DNA from: Methylomonas methanica
GTDB taxonomy: Bacteria; Pseudomonadota; Gammaproteobacteria; Methylococcales; Methylomonadaceae
Length of the DNA stretch: 64,000 nt
NCBI GenBank assembly: GCA_001644045.1
Contig: LUUF01000076.1
Span: 1-64,000 of the forward strand
Direction of reading: 5' to 3'
This document shows positions 10,708-19,837 of the stretch, piece by piece. How positions within the stretch are numbered: position 1 is the first letter of the stretch; each line of letters begins with the position of its first letter. A model generated the notes under the pieces. That model did no database searches. It worked only from the letters and a program-made list of their open reading frames with translations, and was not told the DNA's origin. The position numbers and the translations under genes are program-made.

Positions 10708-12122
10708 TGACAATTGCTCAAAGAATAAATGCGTTGCTGAGAATGCTGCCGACCAAATGGGTTTTTATCGGCGGATTCTTGATCCATTTCGGCATCATGT
10801 ATCCGGGCTTCATGTGTTATGACGCAGTCAATCAAATCCTTGAAGCGCGCGAAGGCCGGTTTTCCGATTGGCATCCGCCGTTAATGGCGATTATTTGGCG
10901 ATTCACCGACAGCATAGTGCCCGGCCCCGCCGGCATGTTGTTGCTGCAACTCGGCTTGGTGTGGACCGGCGCCTACCTAGTGTTTCAAGCATTTTTCAAA
11001 CCTTACGGCGCCAAGGCCGCAGCGCCATTGCTTTGCGTTTTATTATTTTTACCGCCCTTGTTGGGTATCAGCGGCGCGATTTTGAAAGACATGCTGATGT
11101 GGGGTGCGCTATTTACTGCTTTCGGCATTGTGGGGCATATTAACAAACAAAGCCCGCGGTTTGCGTTTCTGTTGTTTGTACTGACAATATTGGTCTTATG
11201 GCTGGCCATCCTGATGAGGCACAATGCATTTTTCGCAACAATACCCATACTCAGCTTTGCCATATTTCGCTTATATCCAAAAAATAGCCTATTCAGCTTG
11301 GTACGCGCAGCAGTTTCCGGCGCGGCGCTTGCGCTTGCCTTGTTTGTAGTCACCGGAGCGATAAACAACCGGCTCGCCGATAGACATACCTATCCCTGGG
11401 TCGCCAACGCCTCATTTGATATTGCCGGGGTTATCAAACGGCTTGAAGATAAAGGCCGGCAACAAGCCATTTTCGATCAACTGGCCGGCACTCTAAATTC
11501 GACGGGTTCCGTTGATCCTCTTTTGAAAGCCTACACACCAATGTATTGGCGGGAAATTTTCCGAACCAAGCCGCCCACTTTAGAGTTGCCTAAAAACTCG
11601 ATGGAATCGCAGATCCATGGCTTTGCCAGCCTCTCCGATCAGCAACGGCAAACGCTGCATACGTTGTGGATACAAACTATACTCGCTGAGCCGGTTTTAT
11701 GGGTGCGTCACCGCTTGGCCGTATCGAAATATGTCCTGGGCTTGGTGCCGGATAACAGTTGGAGCCCGGTGATGATGGCTAAAGATTTTCCCAGCGATTT
11801 AGAGCGCGTTTATGGCTCCCATCCACAAGCCACTAAATTGCAAGAGCAGCTCGAGACAGGTATGACTAAGTATGCCGAATACTGGTTTTTTCAACCGTGG
11901 CCTTATTTTGTGCTGACAATTTGTCTATTTTTTGCCGTTGTGTTTCGCCAAGTAACAGCCAATATCGAAGTTATTTGTCTAACTTCCAGCGCCATCCTGC
12001 ACGAGCTGGGTTTGGTGTTGGCAGCCCCATCGCCCGATTTTCGCTACTCGCACTACATGGTTTTTTGCAGCCTGCTCAGTTTCCTGCTGCTGGCGCGTCC
12101 CTGGATGACAAAATCCGCATGA
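10707..12122 (+). CDS. Polytopic membrane protein, likely GT-C-type glycosyltransferase partner
   Basis: 471 residues with about ten hydrophobic segments. The first periplasmic loop has YPGFMCYDAVNQ and FSDWHPPLMAI, an acidic and Trp/His-rich loop reminiscent of GT-C glycosyltransferases and of DUF6020-type proteins. In GtrABC systems a polytopic GtrC uses the flipped bactoprenol-sugar. Position and one-base overlap with the GtrB-GtrA fusion make that role plausible but unproven. A large soluble loop (about 225-340) precedes the last helices. Confidence 0.65.
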   Translation: MTIAQRINALLRMLPTKWVFIGGFLIHFGIMYPGFMCYDAVNQILEAREGRFSDWHPPLMAIIWRFTDSIVPGPAGMLLLQLGLVWTGAYLVFQAFFKPYGAKAAAPLLCVLLFLPPLLGISGAILKDMLMWGALFTAFGIVGHINKQSPRFAFLLFVLTILVLWLAILMRHNAFFATIPILSFAIFRLYPKNSLFSLVRAAVSGAALALALFVVTGAINNRLADRHTYPWVANASFDIAGVIKRLEDKGRQQAIFDQLAGTLNSTGSVDPLLKAYTPMYWREIFRTKPPTLELPKNSMESQIHGFASLSDQQRQTLHTLWIQTILAEPVLWVRHRLAVSKYVLGLVPDNSWSPVMMAKDFPSDLERVYGSHPQATKLQEQLETGMTKYAEYWFFQPWPYFVLTICLFFAVVFRQVTANIEVICLTSSAILHELGLVLAAPSPDFRYSHYMVFCSLLSFLLLARPWMTKSA

Positions 12123-12265
12123 TCTCCTGCTGTTGACCTTGGAGAATTTGTGTTTGCCAAGGTAGTTGCAAGTATTGCCTGTTGGCGATAAACAGCGAGC
12201 GCGCGTTCAATAGCCTGTCTATAATATGCAAATTGATGATTTTGTTGCTGATAACGCCGATGTCC

Positions 12266-12817
12266 ATGTGTCTATCTTACCGCCGCGCTTTATTACTGCT
12301 GGGTCAGATAGTGGCGGTTGTCATGCTGAGCCAGCTCACCGGCTGCGCCAGCAAAGAAAAAGCGCCGCTGACCGTATTGCCTGCTCCCGAAGGCGGCAAC
12401 CGGATCGCGGCCAACGACGCGTTACAATTGCAAGGCGCGCCTTATGTTTATGGAGGGGAGTCGCCTAGTCAGGGCTTCGATTGTAGCGGCCTGGTGTATT
12501 ACGTCTATAACCGCCAGGGCGTGCGCCTGCCGAGGGATACCCAATCGCTAGCCCGGCAACTGCCGGCGGTGCAACCGGAGCAAAGACAGCCGGGCGACCT
12601 ATTGTTTTTCACCACCGATCGGCCGTTTTCGCATGTCGGCATTTATATCGGCGGCGAGCAGTTCGTGCATGCGCCCAGTAGTCGGACCGGGCAGGTGATG
12701 GTTTCCGATCTCAGGCAGCCGTATTGGCGCGAGCGCTTTATCGGTGTGCGCCGTCCCGTGGCACGTTATTCCTTGTCGCTGAATGACAGCGGCAACGCAA
12801 GCTGCCGTCTAAATTAA
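12266..12817 (+). CDS. NlpC/P60 family lipoprotein, probable murein endopeptidase
   Basis: A C40-family cysteine peptidase of about 183 residues that would cleave D-Glu-diamino acid peptide bonds in peptidoglycan. A signal peptide ends in the lipobox LTGC. The catalytic Cys is in FDCSGLVYYVY, His in SHVGIYIG, and the third polar residue in FVHAPS. The start is taken as ATG 12266; ATG 12260 and a start at 12182 are also in frame but the latter adds a second hydrophobic run. Convergent with the nitroreductase gene, overlapping it by 4 bases. Confidence 0.85.
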   Translation: MCLSYRRALLLLGQIVAVVMLSQLTGCASKEKAPLTVLPAPEGGNRIAANDALQLQGAPYVYGGESPSQGFDCSGLVYYVYNRQGVRLPRDTQSLARQLPAVQPEQRQPGDLLFFTTDRPFSHVGIYIGGEQFVHAPSSRTGQVMVSDLRQPYWRERFIGVRRPVARYSLSLNDSGNASCRLN

Positions 12818-13485
12818 TCCAGCCAGCGCACCACCGCATCGCGCTCTTGCCGAGTTTTCGGCCGCGCCGGCGGATTTTTCCGGTAACCGAAGGCCACCAT
12901 ATAAGCTGCGGACCAATGCTCTAAATTCACGTCTGCATTTTCCGCCAAGACCCGTTCCACTTCCTCGCGCTCGAAGCCTTCTATCGGACAAGAATCGATG
13001 CCTATCAGCGCCGCGGCGGTCATCATATTGGCCAGCGGCAGATAGGTCTGCTGGGTGGCCCAATCGGTCAAGGTGCGTTCGGAGCCCAGCAAGTCAAAAT
13101 CGCTACGCTGAAATTTCTCGATCAAGCCGCTACGCAAGCTGATGATGTCTTCCGGAAACTGCTGCACCTCACGCATGATGTGTTGCAAATAAGGGCTGTC
13201 GTAGCGCATGAAATGGCTTTTCCGTACCAAGGTCAACACCACATGGCTGGCGGTAGGCAACTGTTTTTGCCCGCCCCAGGTAACAGTCCGCAGTTTTTCC
13301 CGTAAATCCGGATTTTGTACGACCAGAAACTGCCAAGGCTCCAGCCCGAAGGAGCTGGGCGAGAGTCTGGCAACTTCCAAAATAAAATCGAAATCCGCGC
13401 CGGCGATCTTGCGCTCGGCGTCGAATTCCTTACAGGCGTGACGAAATTGATACGCGTCGAGAATATCCTGTTTACTGATAGTCAT
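12814..13485 (-). CDS. Nitroreductase family protein, NAD(P)H-dependent
   Basis: 223 residues of the FMN-dependent nitroreductase fold. The N-terminus has the FMN-phosphate Arg in the RHACKEFD region, followed by ARLSPSSFGLEPWQF, typical of NfsB/YdjA-like members, and a C-terminal GYRKNPPARPKTR tail. Family enzymes reduce nitroaromatics, quinones or enones; the physiological substrate is unknown. It begins one base after the stop of the DUF5765 gene, so the two form an operon. Confidence 0.87.
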   Translation of the reverse strand: MTISKQDILDAYQFRHACKEFDAERKIAGADFDFILEVARLSPSSFGLEPWQFLVVQNPDLREKLRTVTWGGQKQLPTASHVVLTLVRKSHFMRYDSPYLQHIMREVQQFPEDIISLRSGLIEKFQRSDFDLLGSERTLTDWATQQTYLPLANMMTAAALIGIDSCPIEGFEREEVERVLAENADVNLEHWSAAYMVAFGYRKNPPARPKTRQERDAVVRWLD

Positions 13486-13486
13486 C

Positions 13487-14239
13487 TTACAAGCTGTCGC
13501 CTACTTCGCGTTGATAAAACGGCCATGTCTTCACGTGCAAATGCTTTCTGATCGGAGTTTTGATCACCGATACGCACAGCGCGATCGAGAACAAACACCA
13601 GACCGCGCAATATTCGTTCGGATCGTTGGTGGTGACGTCGGAAATCCACGGTCCAATCAGATAATGGAACGCCACGAAGCGCCAGGAACCGTACATGATG
13701 GGCAAATAAAACGCCGCCAAGATATACGAAAACGCATGCAAGCCCCAGTTGAAACCCAACAACCAAGTCACCGGTTGCGACATCAAACCGTTCAAAGGCA
13801 TTTGCCAAGCGATGTGCCAATCGCCGGAAACGGAGCACGTCTGCACGCCGCAAAAACCCTCGGTACCCGGCACACAGTCCCCCGCCCAGGCGAACGGATA
13901 CATCTTGATCAGCATCGCCAGCGAACTGATCGCACACAAGGTGTAAACCGTGGTCCTGATCTTCAGTTTGACGCTTTCCGGAATGAAATACATCGCCACC
14001 ATGTTCACGAAAAACGGCTGGAAAGCGATATGCAGATAACCGAGAAGCGTCAACACCTGATTATTCGGGTTATCGCACAGATTGATGTACACATACGTTA
14101 ATGCCTGCAGTAGTTCCATCAAGGCAAAATAGGTTAATGGAATCCACAGTTCCTTGGATTCGCCTTTATAAGCCACGTAAACAGCGGTCGTTAAACCTGC
14201 GGCAGCCAACACACCTGACGCTTCTCCACTCCAACACAT
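13487..14239 (-). CDS. DUF5765 family integral membrane protein
   Basis: 250 residues with about seven hydrophobic segments. It opens with MCWSGEASG, which I associate with DUF5765 proteins, and has a Cys-rich loop containing AGDCVPGTEGFCG and CSVSGDW, probably outside the membrane and possibly disulfide-bonded. Function unknown. First gene of a two-gene unit with the nitroreductase (stop and next ATG separated by one base). Confidence 0.7.
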   Translation of the reverse strand: MCWSGEASGVLAAAGLTTAVYVAYKGESKELWIPLTYFALMELLQALTYVYINLCDNPNNQVLTLLGYLHIAFQPFFVNMVAMYFIPESVKLKIRTTVYTLCAISSLAMLIKMYPFAWAGDCVPGTEGFCGVQTCSVSGDWHIAWQMPLNGLMSQPVTWLLGFNWGLHAFSYILAAFYLPIMYGSWRFVAFHYLIGPWISDVTTNDPNEYCAVWCLFSIALCVSVIKTPIRKHLHVKTWPFYQREVGDSL

Positions 14240-14414
14240 TGAAAAATACCTTCTTTATTTTAGTTATAGGCATAGGCATCTGGTTTGTAACCGCGCGATC
14301 CAACTGCGCTTAATGTTACCGATTCAGATGTCTATGGGTTTCGCTACGATCCATCGCAAAGGGCGGGAATTATTACATAAACCGGACTAAATCGCCGGAT
14401 TTTGGCGGACTTTA

Positions 14415-16622
14415 CTAATACAGATCCACGGGGTCGACATCCAGCGACCAGCGCACTTTTTTGGCTTCCTTCAACGCATAAATGGCCGGCAACAAACTAT
14501 CCAGCAGTTGATGCAGTTCTTTGCGCCGCGGACTCTGCAATAACAATTGGAAACGAAACAAACCCGCGCGCCTAGCCATCGGCGCCGTCACCGGCCCCAA
14601 TATCTGAACTTTGCCGGGATTCAATTCGCTGATCTTCTGGCAAACCGCCTGTAAAAACTGTTGCGGTTCCTCGGCCTTGCCGGCTTGCACCCTGAGCAGG
14701 GCTTGATGACCGAACGGCGGCAAGCCGGCCTGCCGCCGCTCTTGCAGCGCGCTTTGCGCGAAAGCCCGATAGCCTTTGCTTAACAAGATGTCGAGCAAGG
14801 GATGTTGCGGATGCCGGGTTTGCAATATCACTTTGCCGGGCTGATCGGCCCGGCCGGCCCGGCCGGCGACCTGCACGATTAATTGTGCGAGTCTTTCGCT
14901 GCCGTGGTAATCGATACTGAACAGGCCGCTGTCTATATCCAGAATGGCTACCAGCGTGACTCCCGGAAAATGGTGGCCCTTGGCCAGCATTTGCGTCCCC
15001 AGAATTATATCGACCCGGCCATCGTTAATCTGCTCCAGGTATTGTTCCAGCGCGCCCTTGCGCTGCGTGGTATCCCGGTCCAGACGCACGATTACCTTGT
15101 CCGGAAACAAGGTTTCCAAGGTTTGTTCGATGCGTTCGGTACCCAACCCCAGCGCCTGTAATTCGCCGGTTTTACAAGCCGGGCACTGCTTGGGCAAGGG
15201 CTGTTCGCTGCCGCAGTGATGGCAGCGCAGCAAACGGTCGGCTGCATGAATCACCAGATTGGCATCGCAACGCCGGCAGCGCGAGACCCAGCCGCAACCA
15301 TGACATATCTGCACCGGCGCATAGCCGCGCCGGTTGAGAAAAATCAGCGCTTGTTGTTTTTTGGCCAGCGTGGCGTGGATTTCCACCTGCAGCGGCTCGG
15401 ACAGGCCGGCTTGCATTCTTTTATTACGAATATCCAGTAGCTGAAAACTCGGGGCAACGGCATTGCCGGCCCGATTGGGCAAATGCAGTAATTGATAGCG
15501 GTGTTGGGCAACGTTCGCCATGCTCTCCAGCGACGGCGTCGCCGAGCCCAATAGTACCGGGATGCCTAAACCCTTGGCCCTGGCGATGGCGACGTCCCGC
15601 GCGGAAAAGCGAAATCCTTCCTGTTGTTTGAACGAACTGTCGTGCTCCTCGTCGAGAATGATCAGACCGGGGCGCGGCATCGGCGTGAACAGCGCGGAAC
15701 GGGTGCCGAGCATGATCGCCGCGTGGCCTTGCTGCATGCTCAGCCAGGCCTGCAAACGCTGGTTGTCGGTTAATTTGGAGTGCGTGGACACCATGTTCAC
15801 CGCAAAACGTTTTAGAAAACGCTGCTCCAGTTGCGGCGTCAGGCTGATTTCCGGCAGTAAAACCAGGACTTGTTTGCCCTGCTCGAACACCTTGGCGATG
15901 ATCTGCATATACACTTCGGTCTTGCCGCTACCGGTCACGCCTTCCAATAAGGATACGGCAAAGCGGCCCAGATTAGCGGTCACGGCAGCTATAGCCGCCT
16001 GCTGCTCCGGATTGGCCGGCAACGCGGTGTTGGTCACGGCTAATGCCGCACCTGGAACTGGGTCTTGCGCCGTGACCAAACCTTTATCGAGCAAGGCTTT
16101 CAGCGCGGGTTTATAGGCGCTAAGCGCGGCAGCGGTCATCGCAGTATCGGTAGTTTGCAACAAAGCCAATAGCGCTTGTTGCTTGGGTGCGCGGTGTAAC
16201 TGTTCCGGGGAGACCAGCCGGCCTTGCGGGCTGAGGCCGAAACAGGGCTGCCGTTGCCGCAAAGCCGGCCGGCCTTGGCGCAAGGCCACCGGAAACGCTG
16301 CTGCCAGCACTTCACCGAGCGGGTGGTGATAGTAGCGGGCGGCCCAATTCAACAGGCGTATATCGGTTTCGGACAATAGCGGATGCCTATCCAGAATGGC
16401 GATAGCCGGTTTCAGTTTATCTCTATCGAAGTCGGAATTGTCCGCGACAGCCATCAATACGCCCACTTGTTGACGCTTACCGAAGGGTACCAACACTCTG
16501 ACGCCAGGCAGCAATTCGGGCAAACTAACGCCGAGCGGCGGCAGATAATCGAATAAGCGGTCCAGCGGAACCGGCACGGCAACTTTCAAAATTAAATTGC
16601 CGGGAGCGTCACAGTTAGGCAT
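14415..16622 (-). CDS. priA: Primosomal protein N' (PriA helicase)
   Basis: The 3'-5' helicase that restarts stalled replication forks. 735 residues, normal length. Order: N-terminal DNA-binding domain, helicase lobe 1 with Walker A GVTGSGKTEVY and the DEEH box LDEEHDSSFKQ, a zinc-binding insert with four Cys pairs (CHGCG, CRRCD, CHHCG, CPAC), and lobe 2 with VAGRAGRADQPG. The ATG at 16622 fits. Upstream lies an unusual cluster of DnaA-box-like sequences. Confidence 0.96.
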   Translation of the reverse strand: MPNCDAPGNLILKVAVPVPLDRLFDYLPPLGVSLPELLPGVRVLVPFGKRQQVGVLMAVADNSDFDRDKLKPAIAILDRHPLLSETDIRLLNWAARYYHHPLGEVLAAAFPVALRQGRPALRQRQPCFGLSPQGRLVSPEQLHRAPKQQALLALLQTTDTAMTAAALSAYKPALKALLDKGLVTAQDPVPGAALAVTNTALPANPEQQAAIAAVTANLGRFAVSLLEGVTGSGKTEVYMQIIAKVFEQGKQVLVLLPEISLTPQLEQRFLKRFAVNMVSTHSKLTDNQRLQAWLSMQQGHAAIMLGTRSALFTPMPRPGLIILDEEHDSSFKQQEGFRFSARDVAIARAKGLGIPVLLGSATPSLESMANVAQHRYQLLHLPNRAGNAVAPSFQLLDIRNKRMQAGLSEPLQVEIHATLAKKQQALIFLNRRGYAPVQICHGCGWVSRCRRCDANLVIHAADRLLRCHHCGSEQPLPKQCPACKTGELQALGLGTERIEQTLETLFPDKVIVRLDRDTTQRKGALEQYLEQINDGRVDIILGTQMLAKGHHFPGVTLVAILDIDSGLFSIDYHGSERLAQLIVQVAGRAGRADQPGKVILQTRHPQHPLLDILLSKGYRAFAQSALQERRQAGLPPFGHQALLRVQAGKAEEPQQFLQAVCQKISELNPGKVQILGPVTAPMARRAGLFRFQLLLQSPRRKELHQLLDSLLPAIYALKEAKKVRWSLDVDPVDLY

Positions 16623-16683
16623 GTCTTGTGATGTTTTTTTGATATTAGGCCGCTAAGTCTTTAACTAGATTAAGGAATCTGAG

Positions 16684-16718
16684 TTACCCACAAAAGCTGT
16701 GGATAACTCTGTGGATAG
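16684..16718. promoter_or_regulatory. Cluster of three DnaA-box-like 9-mers upstream of priA
   Basis: TTACCCACA at 16684-16692, TGTGGATAA at 16698-16706 (perfect inverse of the TTATCCACA consensus) and TGTGGATAG at 16710-16718. The first two form an almost perfect 10-base inverted repeat. They start 62 bases upstream of the priA ATG. An AT-rich tract lies beyond at about 16740-16850. The 425-base gap to dsbB otherwise holds no gene I can support. Confidence 0.5.
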
Positions 16719-17047
16719 GCTTTTGAGAGAATCGCTTAGTGTCGGTTTTTATTACACATTTGTTAAATTGTGCAAATTTAAGTCAACCGGCTTGTTAATT
16801 ATAAATCAATAACTTACGCCGAAAATTAATCTGCGTTAAATATCGCAAGCCACCGTGAGAGTGCCGCAAAGCGATCGCCCCGTTTTTGTGCATAACCTGT
16901 TGCGGGGCTGTGTCGATTCGACGCGGTAACTGCTGAAATTAAAACAACTGGGTGTCCGGAAAAAATCAGGCTTATCATGTTCAGGATTATTGCGGGTTTT
17001 GCGCGGTGTAAAACAAATTTTCCCGGACCAACTTGCCAATCCTGCGG

Positions 17048-17545
17048 CTAAACGGCATCGGCATCGTTAAAAAATTGCAGGCATGCCCACCCCGCCAATA
17101 ATATGAACGCAAATAAGGTCCACGCCGGAATACTCAGGCCCAACAAGGTCCAATCTATCTTCGCGCATTCGCCGGTGCCGGTCAGCATCAATTTGATCGT
17201 ATCCGCCAGCGGAAAATGCTGAAACACGTATTCCAGCCCCGGACTGCATTCCGGTACTTCCTCGGGCGGTAAATGTTGCAGCCAGACATGGCGGGCCGAG
17301 ACACTGGCGCCTATCAAGGCCGCCACGGCGCTGCACACCGCATAGACTTTGCGGCCACGACTGTGCAAACCGGCCATTAAGAAAATCACGCCCGTCGCCA
17401 GAATGGCCAGCCGCTGCGAGATACACAGCGGGCAAGGCTCAAGCTCTTCGACAAACTGCAAATAGGCGCCAATCCCCAGCAACGAAGCGCAGGCGGCAAA
17501 GCCTAGAAAAAAACAGATACGCGGACTAAATTTTACAAAACTCAT
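17048..17545 (-). CDS. dsbB: Disulfide bond formation protein B
   Basis: An inner-membrane quinone reductase that reoxidises DsbA. 165 residues, four transmembrane helices. The first periplasmic loop carries the CPLC redox pair (EPCPLCISQR); the second loop has Cys in VPECSPG and GTGECAK, matching the second catalytic pair. The start ATG at 17545 lies 20 bases inside the preceding RCK gene, so translation is coupled. DsbA is not in this window. Confidence 0.93.
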   Translation of the reverse strand: MSFVKFSPRICFFLGFAACASLLGIGAYLQFVEELEPCPLCISQRLAILATGVIFLMAGLHSRGRKVYAVCSAVAALIGASVSARHVWLQHLPPEEVPECSPGLEYVFQHFPLADTIKLMLTGTGECAKIDWTLLGLSIPAWTLFAFILLAGWACLQFFNDADAV

Positions 17546-18230
17546 TTTCGACGTCTTTTTTGAATGCTCTAATTTCCCGCGAGGGGCCCAAAATCACCAA
17601 AATATCGCCAACGCTCAGGCGGCGGTCGAATTCCTCGACCACAAAATGCAACTGTTCGCTGACTTGTTTATTGACGATACCGATCAATATCAAATTGTAC
17701 TGCGAACTTAACTGCAGCTGTGCGACATGGGCGTTTTCCAGGTAACTGTTTTCCGGAATCGCCACCTCGGCCAGATGCAGATCGTGTCTGCCAAACACCG
17801 TGTGATCGAACAGATCGTGAATATCCGGCCGCTTCAGCATGTCGTGAATCTTGCGCCCGCAGATTTCATAGGGGTCGATAATCTTGTTGGCGCCGGCCGC
17901 CAACAGCTTTTCCGCCGACTCCGGACTGTCGACAATCGCGACGATATTCAACTCCTTGTCCAGCGCGCGGGCCGAAAGCGTCAGAAACACATTCTCGGAG
18001 TCCGTGTCGAAAAAGCAAAACAGCGTGTCGATATGCGCGCCGATGCCGATCAGCTTCAAATCGTCGTCGCTACGGAAATCGATGTTGGCGGTTTCGAAAC
18101 CGTTTTCCCGGGCTAGCGTAGCTTTGGCCGGATCGTGATCGATGACGGTGATTTGAAACAGCTCTTTGTCCAGCCGGCTAATGGCCTCGAACGACAGCCG
18201 GTTGTACCCGAATACGGCGATGGTTTTCAT
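17526..18230 (-). CDS. Free-standing RCK (TrkA N/C) potassium regulatory protein
   Basis: 234 residues. The N-terminal Rossmann fold (VFGYNRLSFEA, then IDHDPAK) resembles the TrkA N-terminal NAD-binding domain, though the glycine pattern is degenerate (GYNRLS instead of GxGxxG). The C-terminal about 80 residues form a TrkA_C-like domain ending in DILVILG. No membrane segment. It overlaps the channel gene by 4 bases (ATGA), so it is probably a cytoplasmic regulatory partner of that channel. Confidence 0.8.
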   Translation of the reverse strand: MKTIAVFGYNRLSFEAISRLDKELFQITVIDHDPAKATLARENGFETANIDFRSDDDLKLIGIGAHIDTLFCFFDTDSENVFLTLSARALDKELNIVAIVDSPESAEKLLAAGANKIIDPYEICGRKIHDMLKRPDIHDLFDHTVFGRHDLHLAEVAIPENSYLENAHVAQLQLSSQYNLILIGIVNKQVSEQLHFVVEEFDRRLSVGDILVILGPSREIRAFKKDVENEFCKI

Positions 18231-19831
18231 TTGGGCTTCCTGCTGAATAGTCGGCGTTGTTCCACCTGATCGCGAAAGTGGTCGATACCGTACTTGCGGC
18301 CCAACAGCACCAGCATGTCGCCATGCCGCAGAATAAAGTCCGCTTCCGGATTGAAATAAAAATGTTGCTGTTTTACCTGATATTTATTTTTATGTTTCAG
18401 ATGAATCGGATTGTCGCTGATCACGCCCAACAAGGTGAGCTTGCGTTGCTGTAAATCCAGTTGCCCGATTTGTTGATTATCCAACGGCGATTTTTCGCTG
18501 ACCAATACCGACTCCATCACAATTTCGGTTTGATTATGTAGGATGCCGGAGATAGCCTCGAAAGCCACCGGCTGGCCGACGAATTCCGCCGCCAGCAAGC
18601 CGGCTATTTCGAACGGCCTGATCACATTGTCCGCGCCGGCCTGATACAGTTTGTTGACGTTGTCGTGGCGATTGGCGCGGGAAATAATGCGCAAATTCTT
18701 GTTCAGATGGCGGCTGGTCAATGTAATGTAAACGTTGATGACATCGTCGCCAGTAATGCAAAGAATGGCGGTGGCACCCCGACAAATCCCGGCATTTAGC
18801 AACACTTCGTTGTTGCTGGCATCGCTTTCTATGGCCAGATAGCCGCGCTGCTTGGCTAGGACCACCCTGGCCGGGACTCGGTCGATGATCACGAACTTTT
18901 GCCGTTCGCCGTGCAAATGTCGGGCAATTTCCTGTCCTACTCGGCCAAAGCCGCAAATGATGATGAAACTATCGTAACGCTCCAATTCGGCATAGGTGCG
19001 GCTTTCGCGCATCGACAGCATCTTCTCGCTGAACGCGGCGATCAGGATGGAAGTGAAGAACGACAATACGCCCAAGCTGGCCAGTATCAAAAAAATCGTC
19101 ACCCAGCGGCCGCCGGTGGTTTGCGGGGTGATGTCGCCAAAGCCCACCGTCGCCAGGGTGACGATGGTCCAATAAAACGCGTCGAACAAATTATGGATGC
19201 CGCTGCCGAGCGCCTGGTATTCGAACATGTAAATCGACACGCTGGCGATAAACACCAGAAAACAGGTGAAGATCAGCAGTGTCATCAACTCGAAGCGCTT
19301 GCTGGCCAAGGCGTCGGCAAACAATTTGGCGCTATTGGAATAACGAAACAGCTTGAACAGGCGGAAAATGATGAAAATCCGCAAGATCGCCAGCGGCCGG
19401 TAACTGGGCAGGATGGCCAGGATGTCGATAATCGCGAACGGCGAGGTGATATATTCGATATCCCTGACGAAAGCCTTTCTAAATACGCCGAGCAGATTGA
19501 AATCCAGATTCAAATACAGGGCTTTTTCGTATTCCTCGATGATGACTTTATAGGTGTCGGAATAAATCCAGCCCCGCAGGCAATATTCGACGATAAACAC
19601 CATCAAAATCGCCAGCTCGAAATAGCCGCCCATCTTGCTGTCTTCGTGTTCGATATCGTAAATCAGAAAAATCACGCTCAAAATCAGCAAGCCGATCATC
19701 GTCGCGTCGAAATATTTCTTTTTCCGGCTATGGCTGTTTTCCAGCAGGTCGTAAAAAAACAGCTTGGCTGACCGGTACCAATCGGCCGATTTTAAATAGT
19801 AGGCGCAATAAACGATGAGTTTGGCTAGCAT
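18227..19831 (-). CDS. Six-TM potassium channel with C-terminal RCK domain
   Basis: 534 residues. The N-terminal ion-transport domain has S1-S6-like helices (about 45-270), an Arg/Lys-containing fourth helix (LAILRIFIIFRLFKLFRYS), and the selectivity filter TVGFGD at about residue 230. An RCK N domain follows with IICGFGRVGQEIARHL and IIDRVP, then a TrkA_C domain near the end. It conducts K+ and is gated by a ligand bound to RCK; whether it is voltage-sensitive cannot be decided here. It starts 6 bases after the SDR stop. Confidence 0.9.
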   Translation of the reverse strand: MLAKLIVYCAYYLKSADWYRSAKLFFYDLLENSHSRKKKYFDATMIGLLILSVIFLIYDIEHEDSKMGGYFELAILMVFIVEYCLRGWIYSDTYKVIIEEYEKALYLNLDFNLLGVFRKAFVRDIEYITSPFAIIDILAILPSYRPLAILRIFIIFRLFKLFRYSNSAKLFADALASKRFELMTLLIFTCFLVFIASVSIYMFEYQALGSGIHNLFDAFYWTIVTLATVGFGDITPQTTGGRWVTIFLILASLGVLSFFTSILIAAFSEKMLSMRESRTYAELERYDSFIIICGFGRVGQEIARHLHGERQKFVIIDRVPARVVLAKQRGYLAIESDASNNEVLLNAGICRGATAILCITGDDVINVYITLTSRHLNKNLRIISRANRHDNVNKLYQAGADNVIRPFEIAGLLAAEFVGQPVAFEAISGILHNQTEIVMESVLVSEKSPLDNQQIGQLDLQQRKLTLLGVISDNPIHLKHKNKYQVKQQHFYFNPEADFILRHGDMLVLLGRKYGIDHFRDQVEQRRLFSRKPK

Positions 19832-19837
19832 CTGGGC

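Noticed and set aside
16684..16850. Chromosomal replication origin
   Set aside because: Three DnaA boxes and an AT-rich tract are suggestive, but dnaA, dnaN, gyrB, rpmH and mnmG are not nearby and the box number is low.
16836..17039. 67-codon minus-strand frame between priA and dsbB
   Set aside because: No ribosome site, no motif and a sequence rich in rare combinations; I treat the gap as non-coding.
18899..19771. Plus-strand frame of 290 codons
   Set aside because: It is entirely antisense to the K+ channel gene, is very rich in Gln, Asp and His, and shows no family motif.
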